Source: Flavobacteriaceae bacterium HL-DH10
GTDB taxonomy: Bacteria; Bacteroidota; Bacteroidia; Flavobacteriales; Flavobacteriaceae
Reading direction: 5' to 3'
DNA length: 64,000 bases
Assembly: GCA_031826515.1 (NCBI GenBank)
Contig: CP134536.1
Coordinates: 3,416,501-3,480,500, forward strand
Shown here: in pieces, positions 45,394 to 54,831 of the stretch
Layout: each line of letters begins with the position of its first letter
Position numbering within the stretch: the first letter of the stretch is position 1
Made by a program: the position numbers and the translations under genes
The notes under the pieces: generated by a model
What the model saw: the letters and a program-made list of their open reading frames with translations, nothing else
Database searches by the model: none
Told to the model about the DNA's origin: nothing

Positions 45394-48315
45394 ATGTCAT
45401 TAAGCCCACAGTTACAGGAGTTAAGAAGAAAAATATCTGGAGAATTATTTTTCGATGATTTAATTAAAGCTCTATATGCTACTGATGCTTCCGTTTATAG
45501 AATGTTGCCACTAGCTGTCGCTTATCCAAAAGATAAAGACGATATAAAGCAACTAATTGAATTTGCTAAAACTTATAAAACCTCATTAATACCAAGAACA
45601 GCAGGGACATCGCTTGCTGGACAATGTGTTGGGAAAGGTATTGTAGTTGATGTTTCTAAATATTTTACAGAAATTATTGAATTTAATGAGGAAGCGCAAA
45701 CCATAACGGTACAACCAGGAGTGGTTAGAGATGCTTTAAATAATTATTTGAAACCTTATGGATTGTTTTTCGGCCCCAATACATCTACATCTAATAGGTG
45801 TATGATTGGTGGTATGGTTGGGAATAATTCGTCTGGAACAACGTCTATTCAATACGGCGTTACACGAGATAAAGTTTTAGAAATGCATACCATTTTAAGT
45901 GATGGGAGCGAAGTTGTATTTGAGGAGTTGTCATCAGAAGCATTTCAACAAAAAACAAAAGAAGTCTCGTTAGAAGGTCGAATTTATAAAACCATTTATT
46001 CAGAATTAGCTTCAGAGTCGGTTCAAAATCAAATTACAGATAATTTTCCAAAGCCAGAAATACATAGAAGAAACACAGGTTATGCAATTGATGAATTAAT
46101 AAAAACTGACGTATTTTCTGAAACTACTGAAGCTTTTAATATGTGTAAACTGCTTTCTGGTAGCGAAGGGACTTTAGCGTTTACAACACAAATTACTTTA
46201 AAATTAGATATGTTGCCACCACAAGAATCTATTATGGTAGCAGCACATTTTAGTAGTATTGAAAGTTGTTTGAATGCGGTTGAATTAACTATGAAACACG
46301 ATTTGTACAATTGTGAAATGATGGATAAAACCATTTTAGATTGTACAAAGCATAATAAAACACAACAAGAAAATAGAAGTTTTATTGAAGGTGATCCGCA
46401 AGCTATTTTAATGTGCGAAGTACGTGCAAAAACAAAACAAGACGTTAGTGTTTTAGCAGATAAATTAGAAAAAGCTATTGAAGATTCTGGATTAAGTTAT
46501 GCATATCCTAAATTGATAGGAAATGATGTAAATAAAGCCAATAATTTAAGAAGTGCAGGTTTAGGTTTACTTGGTAATATGATTGGCGATAAAAAGTCAG
46601 CTGCCTGTATAGAAGATACTGCGGTAGCTTTATCAGATTTGGCGAATTACATTTCGGAGTTTTCGAAGTTAATGAAAGCTTATAAGCAAGATGCTATTTA
46701 TTATGCACATGCTGGTGCTGGCGAATTGCATTTACGACCTATTTTAAATCTAAAAAAGTCTGAAGATGTTGTTTTGTTTAGAAAAATAACAACCGATGTG
46801 GCGCATTTAGTGAAAAAATATAACGGGTCTATGAGTGGTGAGCATGGTGATGGTATTGTACGTGCCGAATTCATTCCGTTAATGATTGGGGAAGCAAATT
46901 ATGAAATCCTGAAGCGTATAAAAACCGTTTTTGATGCCGATAACATTTTTAATCCTGGAAAAATTGTTGATGCATTCCCGATGGATAAATCCTTACGCTA
47001 TGAAACAGATCGAGTAGAACCAGAAATAAAAACACTTCTTGATTTTTCGGCATCACAAGGTATTTTAAGAGAAACTGAAAAATGCAATGGTTCTGGCGAT
47101 TGTAGAAAATTACCAGAGTTTGGTGGTACCATGTGTCCTAGTTACCGTGCTACTAGAAATGAAAAAGATACCACGCGAGCACGAGCTAATGCTTTGCGCG
47201 AATTTTTAACAAATTCTGATAAAGAAAATAAGTTTAACCATAAAGAATTAAAAACGGTTTTCGATTTATGTTTGAGTTGTAAAGCTTGTGCAAGTGAATG
47301 CCCAAGTAGCGTAGATGTGGCGAGTTTAAAAGCTGAATTTTTGTATCAATATCAAAAAGAAAACGGCGTGTCTTTACGTACTAAATTGTTTGCTTATAAT
47401 AATAAATTAAATGATTTTGGAAGTCAGTTTCCTAAGCTTACAAACTTTGTGTTTTCTAATAAAATAACGTCTTCCATTTTAAAGAAATCATTATCTATAG
47501 CTAAAGAAAGAAGCTTGCCTTTATTATCAAATAAAAGTTTAAGTAAGCAATTTCAATCAATTGAAAATAAGGTAGATGTAAAAAATAAAATAAAAACAAT
47601 TTACTTTTTTAATGATGAGTTTTTAAATCATTTAGACGCTTCTATTGGTATGGATGCTATTCAACTTTTAATAGCTTTGAATTATGATGTAAAACTGATT
47701 AAACATGCCGAATCTGGTCGTGCTTTTTTGTCTAAAGGATTATTAGAACAGGCTAAAGAATGTGCAGATAAAAATGTTGCTATTTTTAAAAATGAAGTTT
47801 CACAAGCAACCCCTTTAATAGGTATAGAACCTTCTGCTATTTTAACGTTTAGAGATGAATATATAAAGCTGGCAGACGATAAAAATTCCGCGAAAGCGAT
47901 TGCGGAAAACACGTTTTTAATTGAAGAGTTTATTCAACAAGAAATTAAACAAGGAAATATAAAGCCTGAACAATTTACTTTAGAAGCTAAAACCATTATG
48001 TTTCATGGACATTGTCATCAAAAATCGATGAGTAATCAACTCTCAAGTTTTGCTGTGTTGAATTTACCTAAAAATTACAAAGTGACTATTATTCCTAGTG
48101 GTTGTTGTGGTATGGCAGGAAGTTTTGGTTATGAAAAAGAACATTATGAAGTCAGTATGAATGTTGGGGAACAAACCTTGTTTCCAGCCGTTAGAAATGC
48201 TTCAAAAGAGACTCTTATTTCAGCAAATGGAACCAGTTGCAGGCATCAAATCAAGGACGGAACTAATAGGGAAGCAAAACACCCAATTACTATTTTAAAA
48301 GAAGCTCTTGTTTAG
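45394..48315 (+). CDS. FAD-linked oxidase fused to Fe-S and CCG domains (D-lactate/2-hydroxyacid dehydrogenase-like, YdiJ type)
   Basis: The 973-residue protein combines a GlcD-like FAD_binding_4 domain (about 40-260; IPRTAGTSLAGQCVGKGIVV, FGPNTSTSNRCMIGGMVGNN), FAD-oxidase C (about 280-535; GAGELHLRPILNL, MSGEHGDGIVRAEF), a 4Fe-4S dicluster ferredoxin domain (CNGSGDCRKLPEFGGTMCP; CLSCKACASECP) and CCG cysteine-rich domains at the C-terminus (GCCGMAGSFGYEKEHYE). YdiJ-type enzymes oxidise 2-hydroxyacids such as D-lactate or D-2-hydroxyglutarate and pass electrons to the membrane. Length and order are typical. The exact substrate is unknown. Confidence 0.88.
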   Translation: MSLSPQLQELRRKISGELFFDDLIKALYATDASVYRMLPLAVAYPKDKDDIKQLIEFAKTYKTSLIPRTAGTSLAGQCVGKGIVVDVSKYFTEIIEFNEEAQTITVQPGVVRDALNNYLKPYGLFFGPNTSTSNRCMIGGMVGNNSSGTTSIQYGVTRDKVLEMHTILSDGSEVVFEELSSEAFQQKTKEVSLEGRIYKTIYSELASESVQNQITDNFPKPEIHRRNTGYAIDELIKTDVFSETTEAFNMCKLLSGSEGTLAFTTQITLKLDMLPPQESIMVAAHFSSIESCLNAVELTMKHDLYNCEMMDKTILDCTKHNKTQQENRSFIEGDPQAILMCEVRAKTKQDVSVLADKLEKAIEDSGLSYAYPKLIGNDVNKANNLRSAGLGLLGNMIGDKKSAACIEDTAVALSDLANYISEFSKLMKAYKQDAIYYAHAGAGELHLRPILNLKKSEDVVLFRKITTDVAHLVKKYNGSMSGEHGDGIVRAEFIPLMIGEANYEILKRIKTVFDADNIFNPGKIVDAFPMDKSLRYETDRVEPEIKTLLDFSASQGILRETEKCNGSGDCRKLPEFGGTMCPSYRATRNEKDTTRARANALREFLTNSDKENKFNHKELKTVFDLCLSCKACASECPSSVDVASLKAEFLYQYQKENGVSLRTKLFAYNNKLNDFGSQFPKLTNFVFSNKITSSILKKSLSIAKERSLPLLSNKSLSKQFQSIENKVDVKNKIKTIYFFNDEFLNHLDASIGMDAIQLLIALNYDVKLIKHAESGRAFLSKGLLEQAKECADKNVAIFKNEVSQATPLIGIEPSAILTFRDEYIKLADDKNSAKAIAENTFLIEEFIQQEIKQGNIKPEQFTLEAKTIMFHGHCHQKSMSNQLSSFAVLNLPKNYKVTIIPSGCCGMAGSFGYEKEHYEVSMNVGEQTLFPAVRNASKETLISANGTSCRHQIKDGTNREAKHPITILKEALV

Positions 48316-48357
48316 TTGATTGTATTTAGTTAGCAGTAATCAGTAGGTAGGATTGGT

Positions 48358-48394
48358 TGTCATATCGAAATGAGGAACGATTGAGATATCACAT
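48358..48394 (-). repeat. Partial copy of the dispersed TGTCTCAATCG...CTCATTTCGA repeat
   Basis: On the minus strand this reads GATATCTCAATCG then TTCCTCATTTCGATATGAC, closely matching the first third of the copies at 53385 and 56866. Confidence 0.6.
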
Positions 48395-48419
48395 TATTTA
48401 AATGTAAAATAGTTTATGT

Positions 48420-49259
48420 TTACTTAGAATGCTTGTCAACTATAGTTATAGCAGCTATTAAATCTTTAATATTCATATTGTTATAATCTTCATCAACAGC
48501 AAAAGGAGCTAGTTTGTCATTATTATAATTGTATATTTTCCAACGTTTAAATTGGTATTCTAAGGCTGTGAAGTTTTCTACCCAATCACCAGAGTTTAAG
48601 TACATGGTTTTTCCATGTTTGTTTTCAATATATTCCATTTTTGGTTGGTGTATATGTCCGCACACCACATAGTCATAACCGTTTTCAATCGCTAAGTCCG
48701 CGATTACTTTTTCATAATCATTTACATATTTAATAGCGCCTTTTACACCATTTTTAACTTTTTTAGATAAGGAATAACGCTCTTTACCTCGTTTTTCTAA
48801 ATACCAGTTAAATGCACGATTAATTAAGGTTAGTAAATCGTAGCCATAACCACCAAGTTTGGCTAACCATTTGGCGTTTTGTATAGAAACATCAAAAACA
48901 TCACCATGAAAAAACCATCCTTTTTTACCATCTAAATCTAAAATCATTTTATCTACAATAGAAATATTGCCAATCGTTGTATTGCTGAATTTGCGAAGCA
49001 TTTCATCATGATTTCCTGTAATGTAAATGATTTCAACTCCATCAGCAGCCATGTCCATGATTTTCTTAATAACTTTTAAATGAGACTTAGGGAAGTAGCG
49101 TTTACTGAATTGCCAAACATCAATAAAATCACCATTTAAAATGAGTTTTTTAGGCTCGATACTGTTTAAATACGTCAGTAAATGTTTTGCGTGACAGCCG
49201 TATGTTCCGAGATGAACATCCGATATGACTGCGATTTCTATTTTTCTTTTAATCTTCAA
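48420..49259 (-). CDS. UDP-2,3-diacylglucosamine pyrophosphatase-like metallophosphoesterase
   Basis: The 279-residue protein has the calcineurin-like metal-binding motifs: ISDVHLGTYGCHAKH, LNGDFIDVWQ, YITGNHDEMLRK, FHGDVFD and VCGHIHQPKM. The spacing resembles LpxH, which hydrolyses UDP-2,3-diacyl-GlcN to lipid X in lipid A biosynthesis, so it may link with the LPS-export gene elsewhere in the window. The start codon is TTG at 49259 (frame begins KIKRKIEIAVISDVHLG); no suitable ATG lies upstream. Confidence 0.82.
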   Translation of the reverse strand: MKIKRKIEIAVISDVHLGTYGCHAKHLLTYLNSIEPKKLILNGDFIDVWQFSKRYFPKSHLKVIKKIMDMAADGVEIIYITGNHDEMLRKFSNTTIGNISIVDKMILDLDGKKGWFFHGDVFDVSIQNAKWLAKLGGYGYDLLTLINRAFNWYLEKRGKERYSLSKKVKNGVKGAIKYVNDYEKVIADLAIENGYDYVVCGHIHQPKMEYIENKHGKTMYLNSGDWVENFTALEYQFKRWKIYNYNNDKLAPFAVDEDYNNMNIKDLIAAITIVDKHSK

Positions 49260-49639
49260 TAGTTAGAAGTCTTTTGTTATTACAAATAACATATTTTAGT
49301 ATTATGTAATCATTATGACATAATTATTTATATATCAGTATATTGTTAAGTAATTGTTATGCATGGTTATAGCGGAATTTATAAAGCTAAATACGATTTC
49401 ATTTCCTTATTTCTAGGAATAGCATTATTCGAAAAAAATATCCATTGAAATTGTCATTTCCGAGAAACCGGTAGGTTCATGAATACTTTACTATAAAATT
49501 TAAACAATGAATAATGCGGGAATCTAAATAAAGCTTTAAGTAAATTTTATTCTTAATAATTTCAAAAAATAGTATTATAGCCGTGTATTTAGGGTAGGTG
49601 AATTCGAAAAAAGCTTTATTTTAGCCAAAAATTGTAATT
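49260..49639. other. Intergenic stretch lpxH-like to aroC; degraded dispersed repeat, no gene
   Basis: The 380-bp gap between divergent genes is AT-rich. At 49453-49524 it holds GTCATTTCCG and GCGGGAATCT, the two ends of the GTCATTTCTGC...GCAGGAATCCA repeat separated by extra sequence. Near aroC, TATTTTAG (about 49608) is a near match to the -7 box. No RNA gene was seen. Confidence 0.45.
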
Positions 49640-50701
49640 ATGGCTGGTAATTCCTTCGGAAAACTATTTAATTTAACAACTTATGGTGAATCTCACGGAC
49701 CTGCTTTAGGAGGCGTTATAGATGGTTGTCCATCTGGAATCGTGTTAGATTTAGATGAAATTCAAAATGAATTAAATCGAAGAAAACCAGGGCAATCTGC
49801 TATCGTTACACAACGTAAAGAACCCGATACGGTTAAGTTTCATTCTGGCATTTTTGAAGGCGTAACTACAGGAACTTCTATTGGATTTGTTATAGAAAAC
49901 ACCAATCAAAAATCTCACGATTATTCACATATAAAAGATAGTTACAGACCAAGTCATGCCGATTATACGTACGATAAAAAATATGGTGTAAGAGATTATC
50001 GTGGTGGTGGACGTAGTTCTGCGCGTGAAACCGCATGTCGTGTCGTTGCTGGTGCTATCGCTAAACAAATGCTTAAAGGTATTGAAATTACAGCCTATGT
50101 TTCTGGTGTTGGTACCATGAAATTAGATAAGCCTTATAACGAATTAGATCTTACAAAAGTAGAATCAAATATTGTGCGTTGTCCAGATCAAGATATGGCT
50201 GCAAACATGGAGACTTATATAAAAGAGGTGCGCGGTAAAGGTGATACTGTTGGTGGTATTGTTAGTTGTGTTATTAAAAATGTACCTGTTGGATTAGGTG
50301 AACCAGTTTTCGATAAATTACATGCCGAATTAGGTAAAGCGATGTTATCAATAAATGCCGTAAAAGGTTTTGAATATGGTAGCGGATTTCATGGAAGCAC
50401 CATGTACGGAAGCGATCATAACGATTCGTTTAATAACGACGGTACAACAAAAACCAATTTCTCAGGTGGTATTCAAGGCGGTATAAGCAATGGTATGGAT
50501 ATCTATTTCAATGTGGCTTTTAAACCTGTAGCAACGCTTATTCAAAAATACGAAACCATAGATAAGGCAGGAAATACTGTAGAAATGCAAGGAAAAGGAC
50601 GTCACGATCCATGTGTGGTGCCACGTGCCGTGCCTATTGTAGAAGCTATGGCAGCCTTAGTTATTGCAGATTTTTACTTAATAAACAAGCTTTATAATTA
50701 A
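49640..50701 (+). CDS. aroC: Chorismate synthase
   Basis: This 353-residue FMN-dependent enzyme turns 5-enolpyruvylshikimate-3-phosphate into chorismate, the end of the shikimate pathway. Family signatures are clear: [44 protein letters not shown] and the C-terminal [20 protein letters not shown]. Length is typical. Confidence 0.96.
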   Translation: MAGNSFGKLFNLTTYGESHGPALGGVIDGCPSGIVLDLDEIQNELNRRKPGQSAIVTQRKEPDTVKFHSGIFEGVTTGTSIGFVIENTNQKSHDYSHIKDSYRPSHADYTYDKKYGVRDYRGGGRSSARETACRVVAGAIAKQMLKGIEITAYVSGVGTMKLDKPYNELDLTKVESNIVRCPDQDMAANMETYIKEVRGKGDTVGGIVSCVIKNVPVGLGEPVFDKLHAELGKAMLSINAVKGFEYGSGFHGSTMYGSDHNDSFNNDGTTKTNFSGGIQGGISNGMDIYFNVAFKPVATLIQKYETIDKAGNTVEMQGKGRHDPCVVPRAVPIVEAMAALVIADFYLINKLYN

Positions 50702-51017
50702 CTGTTCTTTAGAGGCTATTCCCCTTTTTTCACTCTATCTTTTTAAACCGTCATTACAAGGAGTGAGGGATGTGGTAATCTGTTGAACATTATTTCTATT
50801 CATTGATAGTTCTTTTTAAGTTTTAAAAGGAGCAGTTTATCCTGAGTACAGTTGATGGGCATCAACTGGGATTAAGCTATTTGCTATTTTTTCATTTCTG
50901 TGAACGCGGGAGTCTACAAGATCAAAAATAATGTAAGTTAAGCGTGTAATGGTCTATTTATTAGTTATTTACTAAATATATAAGACTAAGGGCGATATGC
51001 GTTAAATCAGCAGTTTT

Positions 51018-51043
51018 GTCATTTCTGCAAAAGCAGGAATCCA
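51018..51043 (+). repeat. Short dispersed repeat GTCATTTCTGC...GCAGGAATCCA
   Basis: GTCATTTCTGC, AAAA and GCAGGAATCCA form a 6-bp hairpin (with one wobble). Degraded relatives lie at 9561-9587, 49453-49524 and 50890-50916. Confidence 0.6.
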
Positions 51044-51150
51044 TTTTTTAAAACCATTGAAATTTGTTTTGTCTCTATGAGTATACTATTAAGTAAAGGA
51101 AAAACATCAAAAATACTTATCTTGCTTTCGTAATTTAAAAACGAATTAAT

Positions 51151-51180
51151 TCCTCTCCTTTGGAGAGGTTAGGAGAGACT
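51151..51180 (+). repeat. Solo end of the recG-type DUF559 element, supplying a Shine-Dalgarno to the symporter gene
   Basis: CCTCTCC (51152-51158), loop TTT and GGAGAGG (51162-51168) form a perfect 7-bp stem, followed by TTAGGAGAGACT. The same hairpin-plus-tail layout (TTCCCTCTGGGGAGATTAGTGGGGCT in two parts) ends the recG insert at 61882-61857 on the minus strand. AGGAGA at 51171-51176 is 6 bp before the ATG at 51183. Confidence 0.6.
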
Positions 51181-51182
51181 CT

Positions 51183-52508
51183 ATGAAAAAACTAGCACTA
51201 CATTGGAAGATTATTATAGGAATGATTCTCGGAATCATTTTTGGATTTATTATGAATACCGTTGATGGCGGAAAAGGTTTTGTATCCGATTGGATTTCGC
51301 CTTTTGGTACCATTTTCATCAATCTTCTTAAGCTTATTGCGGTTCCCTTAATTTTAGCCTCTTTAATAAAGGGGATATCCGATTTAAAAGATATTTCCAA
51401 AATAAAGTCTATGGGTTTGCGTACTATAGGTATTTATATTGCAACTACATTAGTGGCAATTATTATTGGTTTAACTATTGTAAACACATTGAAGCCAGGC
51501 GATGGCATGCCTCAAGATACTATCGAAAAAATCAAGCTAAAATACGCAAATGATGCTGGTGTTATGGATAAGTTAACCAAGGCATCTGCTCAAAAAGAGG
51601 CAGGACCTTTACAAGCTTTAGTTGATATTTTTCCTAGTAATATTTTTAAATCCTTTGCCGAGGCGTCAATGCTTCAAGTTATCTTTTTTGCATTATTTGT
51701 TGGTGTTTGCTTATTGCTAATAGGAGAAAAGAAAGCAAAGCCATTGGTTAATTTCTTTGATTCACTTAATGAAGTTGTCATGAAAATGGTCGATTTAATT
51801 ATGCTTTTTGCTCCGTATGCTGTATTTGCATTGCTTGCTAATGTCATCATTGCTTTTGATGATGTAGAGATATTAATTAAATTACTTTATTACGCATTTT
51901 GTGTGGTAGGTGGTTTAATTATCATGATAGGTTTCTATCTTCTTTTAATTAGTGTGTACACTAAAAAATCACCTATGTGGTTTTTAAAACAAATAAGTCC
52001 AGCGCAACTTTTGGCATTTTCAACTAGTAGTAGTGCGGCGACTTTACCTGTAACTATGGAGCGTGTTGAAGAGCATTTAGGGGTAGACAAAGAAGTTTCT
52101 GGTTTTGTATTACCCGTTGGTGCTACCGTAAATATGGATGGCACTAGTTTGTATCAAGGTATTGCAGCAGTGTTTATTATGCAGGTTATTTGGCCCGAAG
52201 GTTTAACGTTTACAAATCAATTAGTCATTGTTGCTACGGCATTATTAGCCTCTATTGGAAGTGCGGCTGTGCCAAGTGCAGGTATGGTGATGCTGGTTAT
52301 TGTATTAGAATCTATTGGATTTCCAGCCGAATTATTACCAATAGGTTTAGCGCTTATTTTTGCGGTAGATAGACCTTTAGATATGTGTAGAACCGTTGTA
52401 AATGTAACAGGAGATGCCACAGTGTCTATGTTAGTAGCTAAGTCGTTAGGGAAATTACATGAGCCCAAACCAAAAGAATGGGATGATAATTATGAAGCTG
52501 TAAAATAG
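51183..52508 (+). CDS. Dicarboxylate/amino acid:cation symporter (DAACS family, GltP/DctA-like)
   Basis: The 441-residue inner-membrane protein has eight TM helices and two re-entrant loops of the glutamate-transporter fold. It begins WKIIIGMILGIIFGFIMNT and carries the serine-rich loop FSTSSSAATLPVTMERV, the NMDGTSLYQ motif and VDRPLDMCRTVVNVTGDAT near the C-terminus. It imports C4-dicarboxylates, glutamate or aspartate with Na+ or H+. Unusually for this genome, a good Shine-Dalgarno (AGGAGA) lies 6 bp before the ATG, within a repeat end. Confidence 0.92.
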   Translation: MKKLALHWKIIIGMILGIIFGFIMNTVDGGKGFVSDWISPFGTIFINLLKLIAVPLILASLIKGISDLKDISKIKSMGLRTIGIYIATTLVAIIIGLTIVNTLKPGDGMPQDTIEKIKLKYANDAGVMDKLTKASAQKEAGPLQALVDIFPSNIFKSFAEASMLQVIFFALFVGVCLLLIGEKKAKPLVNFFDSLNEVVMKMVDLIMLFAPYAVFALLANVIIAFDDVEILIKLLYYAFCVVGGLIIMIGFYLLLISVYTKKSPMWFLKQISPAQLLAFSTSSSAATLPVTMERVEEHLGVDKEVSGFVLPVGATVNMDGTSLYQGIAAVFIMQVIWPEGLTFTNQLVIVATALLASIGSAAVPSAGMVMLVIVLESIGFPAELLPIGLALIFAVDRPLDMCRTVVNVTGDATVSMLVAKSLGKLHEPKPKEWDDNYEAVK

Positions 52509-52514
52509 TTTTTT

Positions 52515-53336
52515 ATGAATTCTAATATAAATATTGAATCGCCAATAGTTTCAGTTGCATGGCTGCATTCGAATATGCATGCTAAAAATTTAGTTATTTT
52601 AGATGGCACGATTAATAAAGTATTTGATGCTTCAACAAAACAAATACCTAAGGCGCGCCTTTTTGATATAAAGAAGAAGTTCAGCGATGTGTCGAATCCG
52701 TTTCCCAGTGCATTTCCTTCTGCTGAACAATTTCAGAAATCGGCAAGAGAGTTGGGGATTAATTCAGATTCTGCTATTGTGGTTTACGATGACAAAGGCA
52801 TTTATTCTAGTGCTCGTGTTTGGTGGATGTTTAAAGCTTTTGGGTATACTAACGTTGCTGTTTTAAATGGCGGATTTCCAGCGTGGTTAAAAGCGGATTA
52901 TGCAACCGAGTCAATGAAACTTTATGAAGGAGCGGAAGGTGATTTTGTTGTAAATCATAAGCCTGAAACCATGAAATTTTTTGAGGATGTTAAAACAGCT
53001 TCAAAAAACAACACACATACCATTATTGATGCGCGTTCAGCTGGACGATTTAACTGTGCCGAGCCAGAACCACGTGAAGGTTTACGTATGGGAACCATAC
53101 CGAACTCTGTTAATTTACCTTTTACCAATTTGTTAGAAGATGGTGTGTTAAAACCTAAAGAAGACTTAGTAAAAGCTTTTCGAGAGCTTGCTACTAAAGA
53201 TGATCCTATTATTTTTTCTTGTGGCTCTGGTATTACGGCTTGTGTTTTAGCATTGGGAGCTGCCATCGCAGGGTATAAAAATATTTCTGTTTATGATGGT
53301 TCTTGGACTGAGTGGGGGAGTTTGGTTGGAGAATAG
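52515..53336 (+). CDS. Sulfurtransferase with two rhodanese domains (SseA-like)
   Basis: The 273-residue cytosolic protein has an inactive N-terminal rhodanese domain and an active C-terminal one with the catalytic Cys in the loop FSCGSGITACVLALG. The CGSGITA loop is typical of 3-mercaptopyruvate sulfurtransferases rather than CRKGVT-type thiosulfate enzymes. SVNLPF and YDGSWTEWGS are further signatures. It follows the symporter gene after 6 bp and may be co-transcribed. Confidence 0.88.
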   Translation: MNSNINIESPIVSVAWLHSNMHAKNLVILDGTINKVFDASTKQIPKARLFDIKKKFSDVSNPFPSAFPSAEQFQKSARELGINSDSAIVVYDDKGIYSSARVWWMFKAFGYTNVAVLNGGFPAWLKADYATESMKLYEGAEGDFVVNHKPETMKFFEDVKTASKNNTHTIIDARSAGRFNCAEPEPREGLRMGTIPNSVNLPFTNLLEDGVLKPKEDLVKAFRELATKDDPIIFSCGSGITACVLALGAAIAGYKNISVYDGSWTEWGSLVGE

Positions 53337-53384
53337 GTTTTCTAAAAAATGTGGTTAAAAAAGTAAGTGTACTGTCTTAATGTT

Positions 53385-53503
53385 TTATGTGATGTCTCAA
53401 TCGTACCTCATTTCGACATGACTTACGCGTGTTAATTATAATTTCTAAGTCATTTCGAACGTAGAGAGAAATCACATAATTAGTTAGTTATTAAAGGTAA
53501 TAG
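53385..53503 (+). repeat. Dispersed palindromic repeat, copy A
   Basis: It begins TTATGTGATGTCTCAATCG and includes CTCATTTCGACATGACTTACG, then AAGTCATTTCGAACGTAGAG and AAATCACATAAT. The outer parts form an imperfect inverted repeat. The whole matches copy B (56866-56985) in the same orientation over about 119 bp. The last 13 bp also match the 3' end of the lipoprotein gene in copy B. Confidence 0.75.
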
Positions 53504-53554
53504 TTGAACTATTTTCTTAAACCAGTTAGAAATGGCACTTGTTACTAACGAGCG

Positions 53555-54635
53555 CTAGTGGGGTTGTGGCATTGGTCTAGATAATTCTAATGGAACTAGT
53601 TTTTTTCTAAGCATTGTTTTATCCTTAAAATGTCTCGATATCTCGTAAGTTTTATCTGTGAAATCGTTCATTTCTTCACTCACTTGGTAGTAAAAAATCT
53701 TAATTGATTTACATTTTTCGTGTTCAAAAATTTGATTCAGCATTGTTCTATCGGAAATTCCACAAGAATGTCCGTAGATATAAACTTGAAAATCGTTAGA
53801 TTCTATAAACCTAGTTAAGTCATAGAAATTTTTAGTTTTGTAGGTATTCAAATGATTTGATGTGTTTGAAAAGTTCGTTGTTTTTTTCATCTTCAAATTC
53901 CAAATATTTTTTGTCAAATTCATCACCAAACCCAAAGATTGGCTTTCCATATTCTCCAGATAAATTTCCGTGAATGTAATTGAATTTTGATGGAATATGT
54001 CTTTGACAAATCTTAAAGTAATCTTCAAATGTTTTAGTATAATTAAAATTTAGAAAGTATAAATTATTAGGTAGTTTATCTTCTGTAAGATTAATAGTTA
54101 CTATTTCGTGTTTTTTTATTTCTTCACGAAAACTATCAGCCAAAGGATTTTTTATTGAAGTATTATTGAATTGGCTTTCTTGTTTTGATAGATATTCAAT
54201 TAATTTTAGTTTTAGATATTCTAACTGTTCATTAACTTTTTTGATTGCTTCGACTTCTTTAGGTCCTTTGTAACCGTGTTTTGTAGCTAGTAATACATTG
54301 AAAAATTCTATCTCAATATCAACCCATTTCAAAATTGAAGTTTTTGAATAGACTTTGCTTAATAAAAGTGAATTGAATTTAAAGTTTATATCTCTAGACT
54401 TATTTAACTTGTCTGCTACGTCATAAACTGTCTCATTTGTGACTGGTTTTGGTTTTGGGTCGTAATAACTGAAGTCGTCTTTAAAGTTGATTTCTAATAA
54501 AATATCAGAATAATAACCATTGTCAAAGAATGAATTAACTGCACTACAAAAATAGTCAGATATAAAGTCATTAAAACTGGTTTTTATATCGTGAGCAAGG
54601 TCAAATCCGTTTCCAATTAGTATTAGTCTGTTCAT
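53555..54635 (-). pseudogene. AbiH-family abortive-infection protein, frameshifted
   Basis: The N-terminal frame (ATG 54635) begins MNRLILIGNGFDLAHDIKTS, the AbiH start motif, includes FLNFNYTKTFEDYF and YIHGN, and stops at 53832 after FKHIKSFEYL. The C-terminal frame continues KTKNFYDLTRFIESNDFQVY, IYGHSCGISDRTML and IFEHEKC to 53555. The junction is near 53843-53846 and is fixed by removing one base or adding two A. AbiH was first known from lactococcal phage-resistance plasmids; its mechanism is not settled. The intact length would be about 360 residues. The gene lies between repeat copies A and B with the DUF4139 gene. Confidence 0.8.
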
Positions 54636-54789
54636 TCTTCGTATTAAGTACAGCGATTAAGATAAGAATCCGTTTCAATGATTTAAATCAACCTATAAGC
54701 TAATTTAAAGTTTTAAAACCTATAAAATCGACATGTAATACAATATTTACGCACAAAGTTTTTAACAATTACAGTTTATTGTAAAAATA

Positions 54790-54821
54790 AAACCTCTAAG
54801 CGTTTTAGAACTTAGAGGTTT
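54790..54821 (-). terminator. Terminator of the DUF4139 gene
   Basis: AAACCTCTAAG (54790-54800) pairs perfectly with CTTAGAGGTTT (54811-54821). On the minus strand the stem is followed by a T-rich tract, 11 bp beyond the stop. Confidence 0.85.
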
Positions 54822-54831
54822 CTTTCTTAGT

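Larger units (their letters stand above)
50702..51182. other. Repeat-rich intergenic stretch aroC to symporter gene
   Basis: This 481-bp gap holds several repeats and no gene. A perfect 9-bp palindrome CAGTTGATG/CATCAACTG lies at 50849-50868 with a 2-nt loop. 50890-50916 (TTTCATTTCTGTGAACGCGG...) and 51018-51043 are copies of the GTCATTTCTGC repeat, and 51151-51180 is a solo hairpin end related to the recG insert. These pieces suggest the gap has been built up by repeat insertions. Confidence 0.6.
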
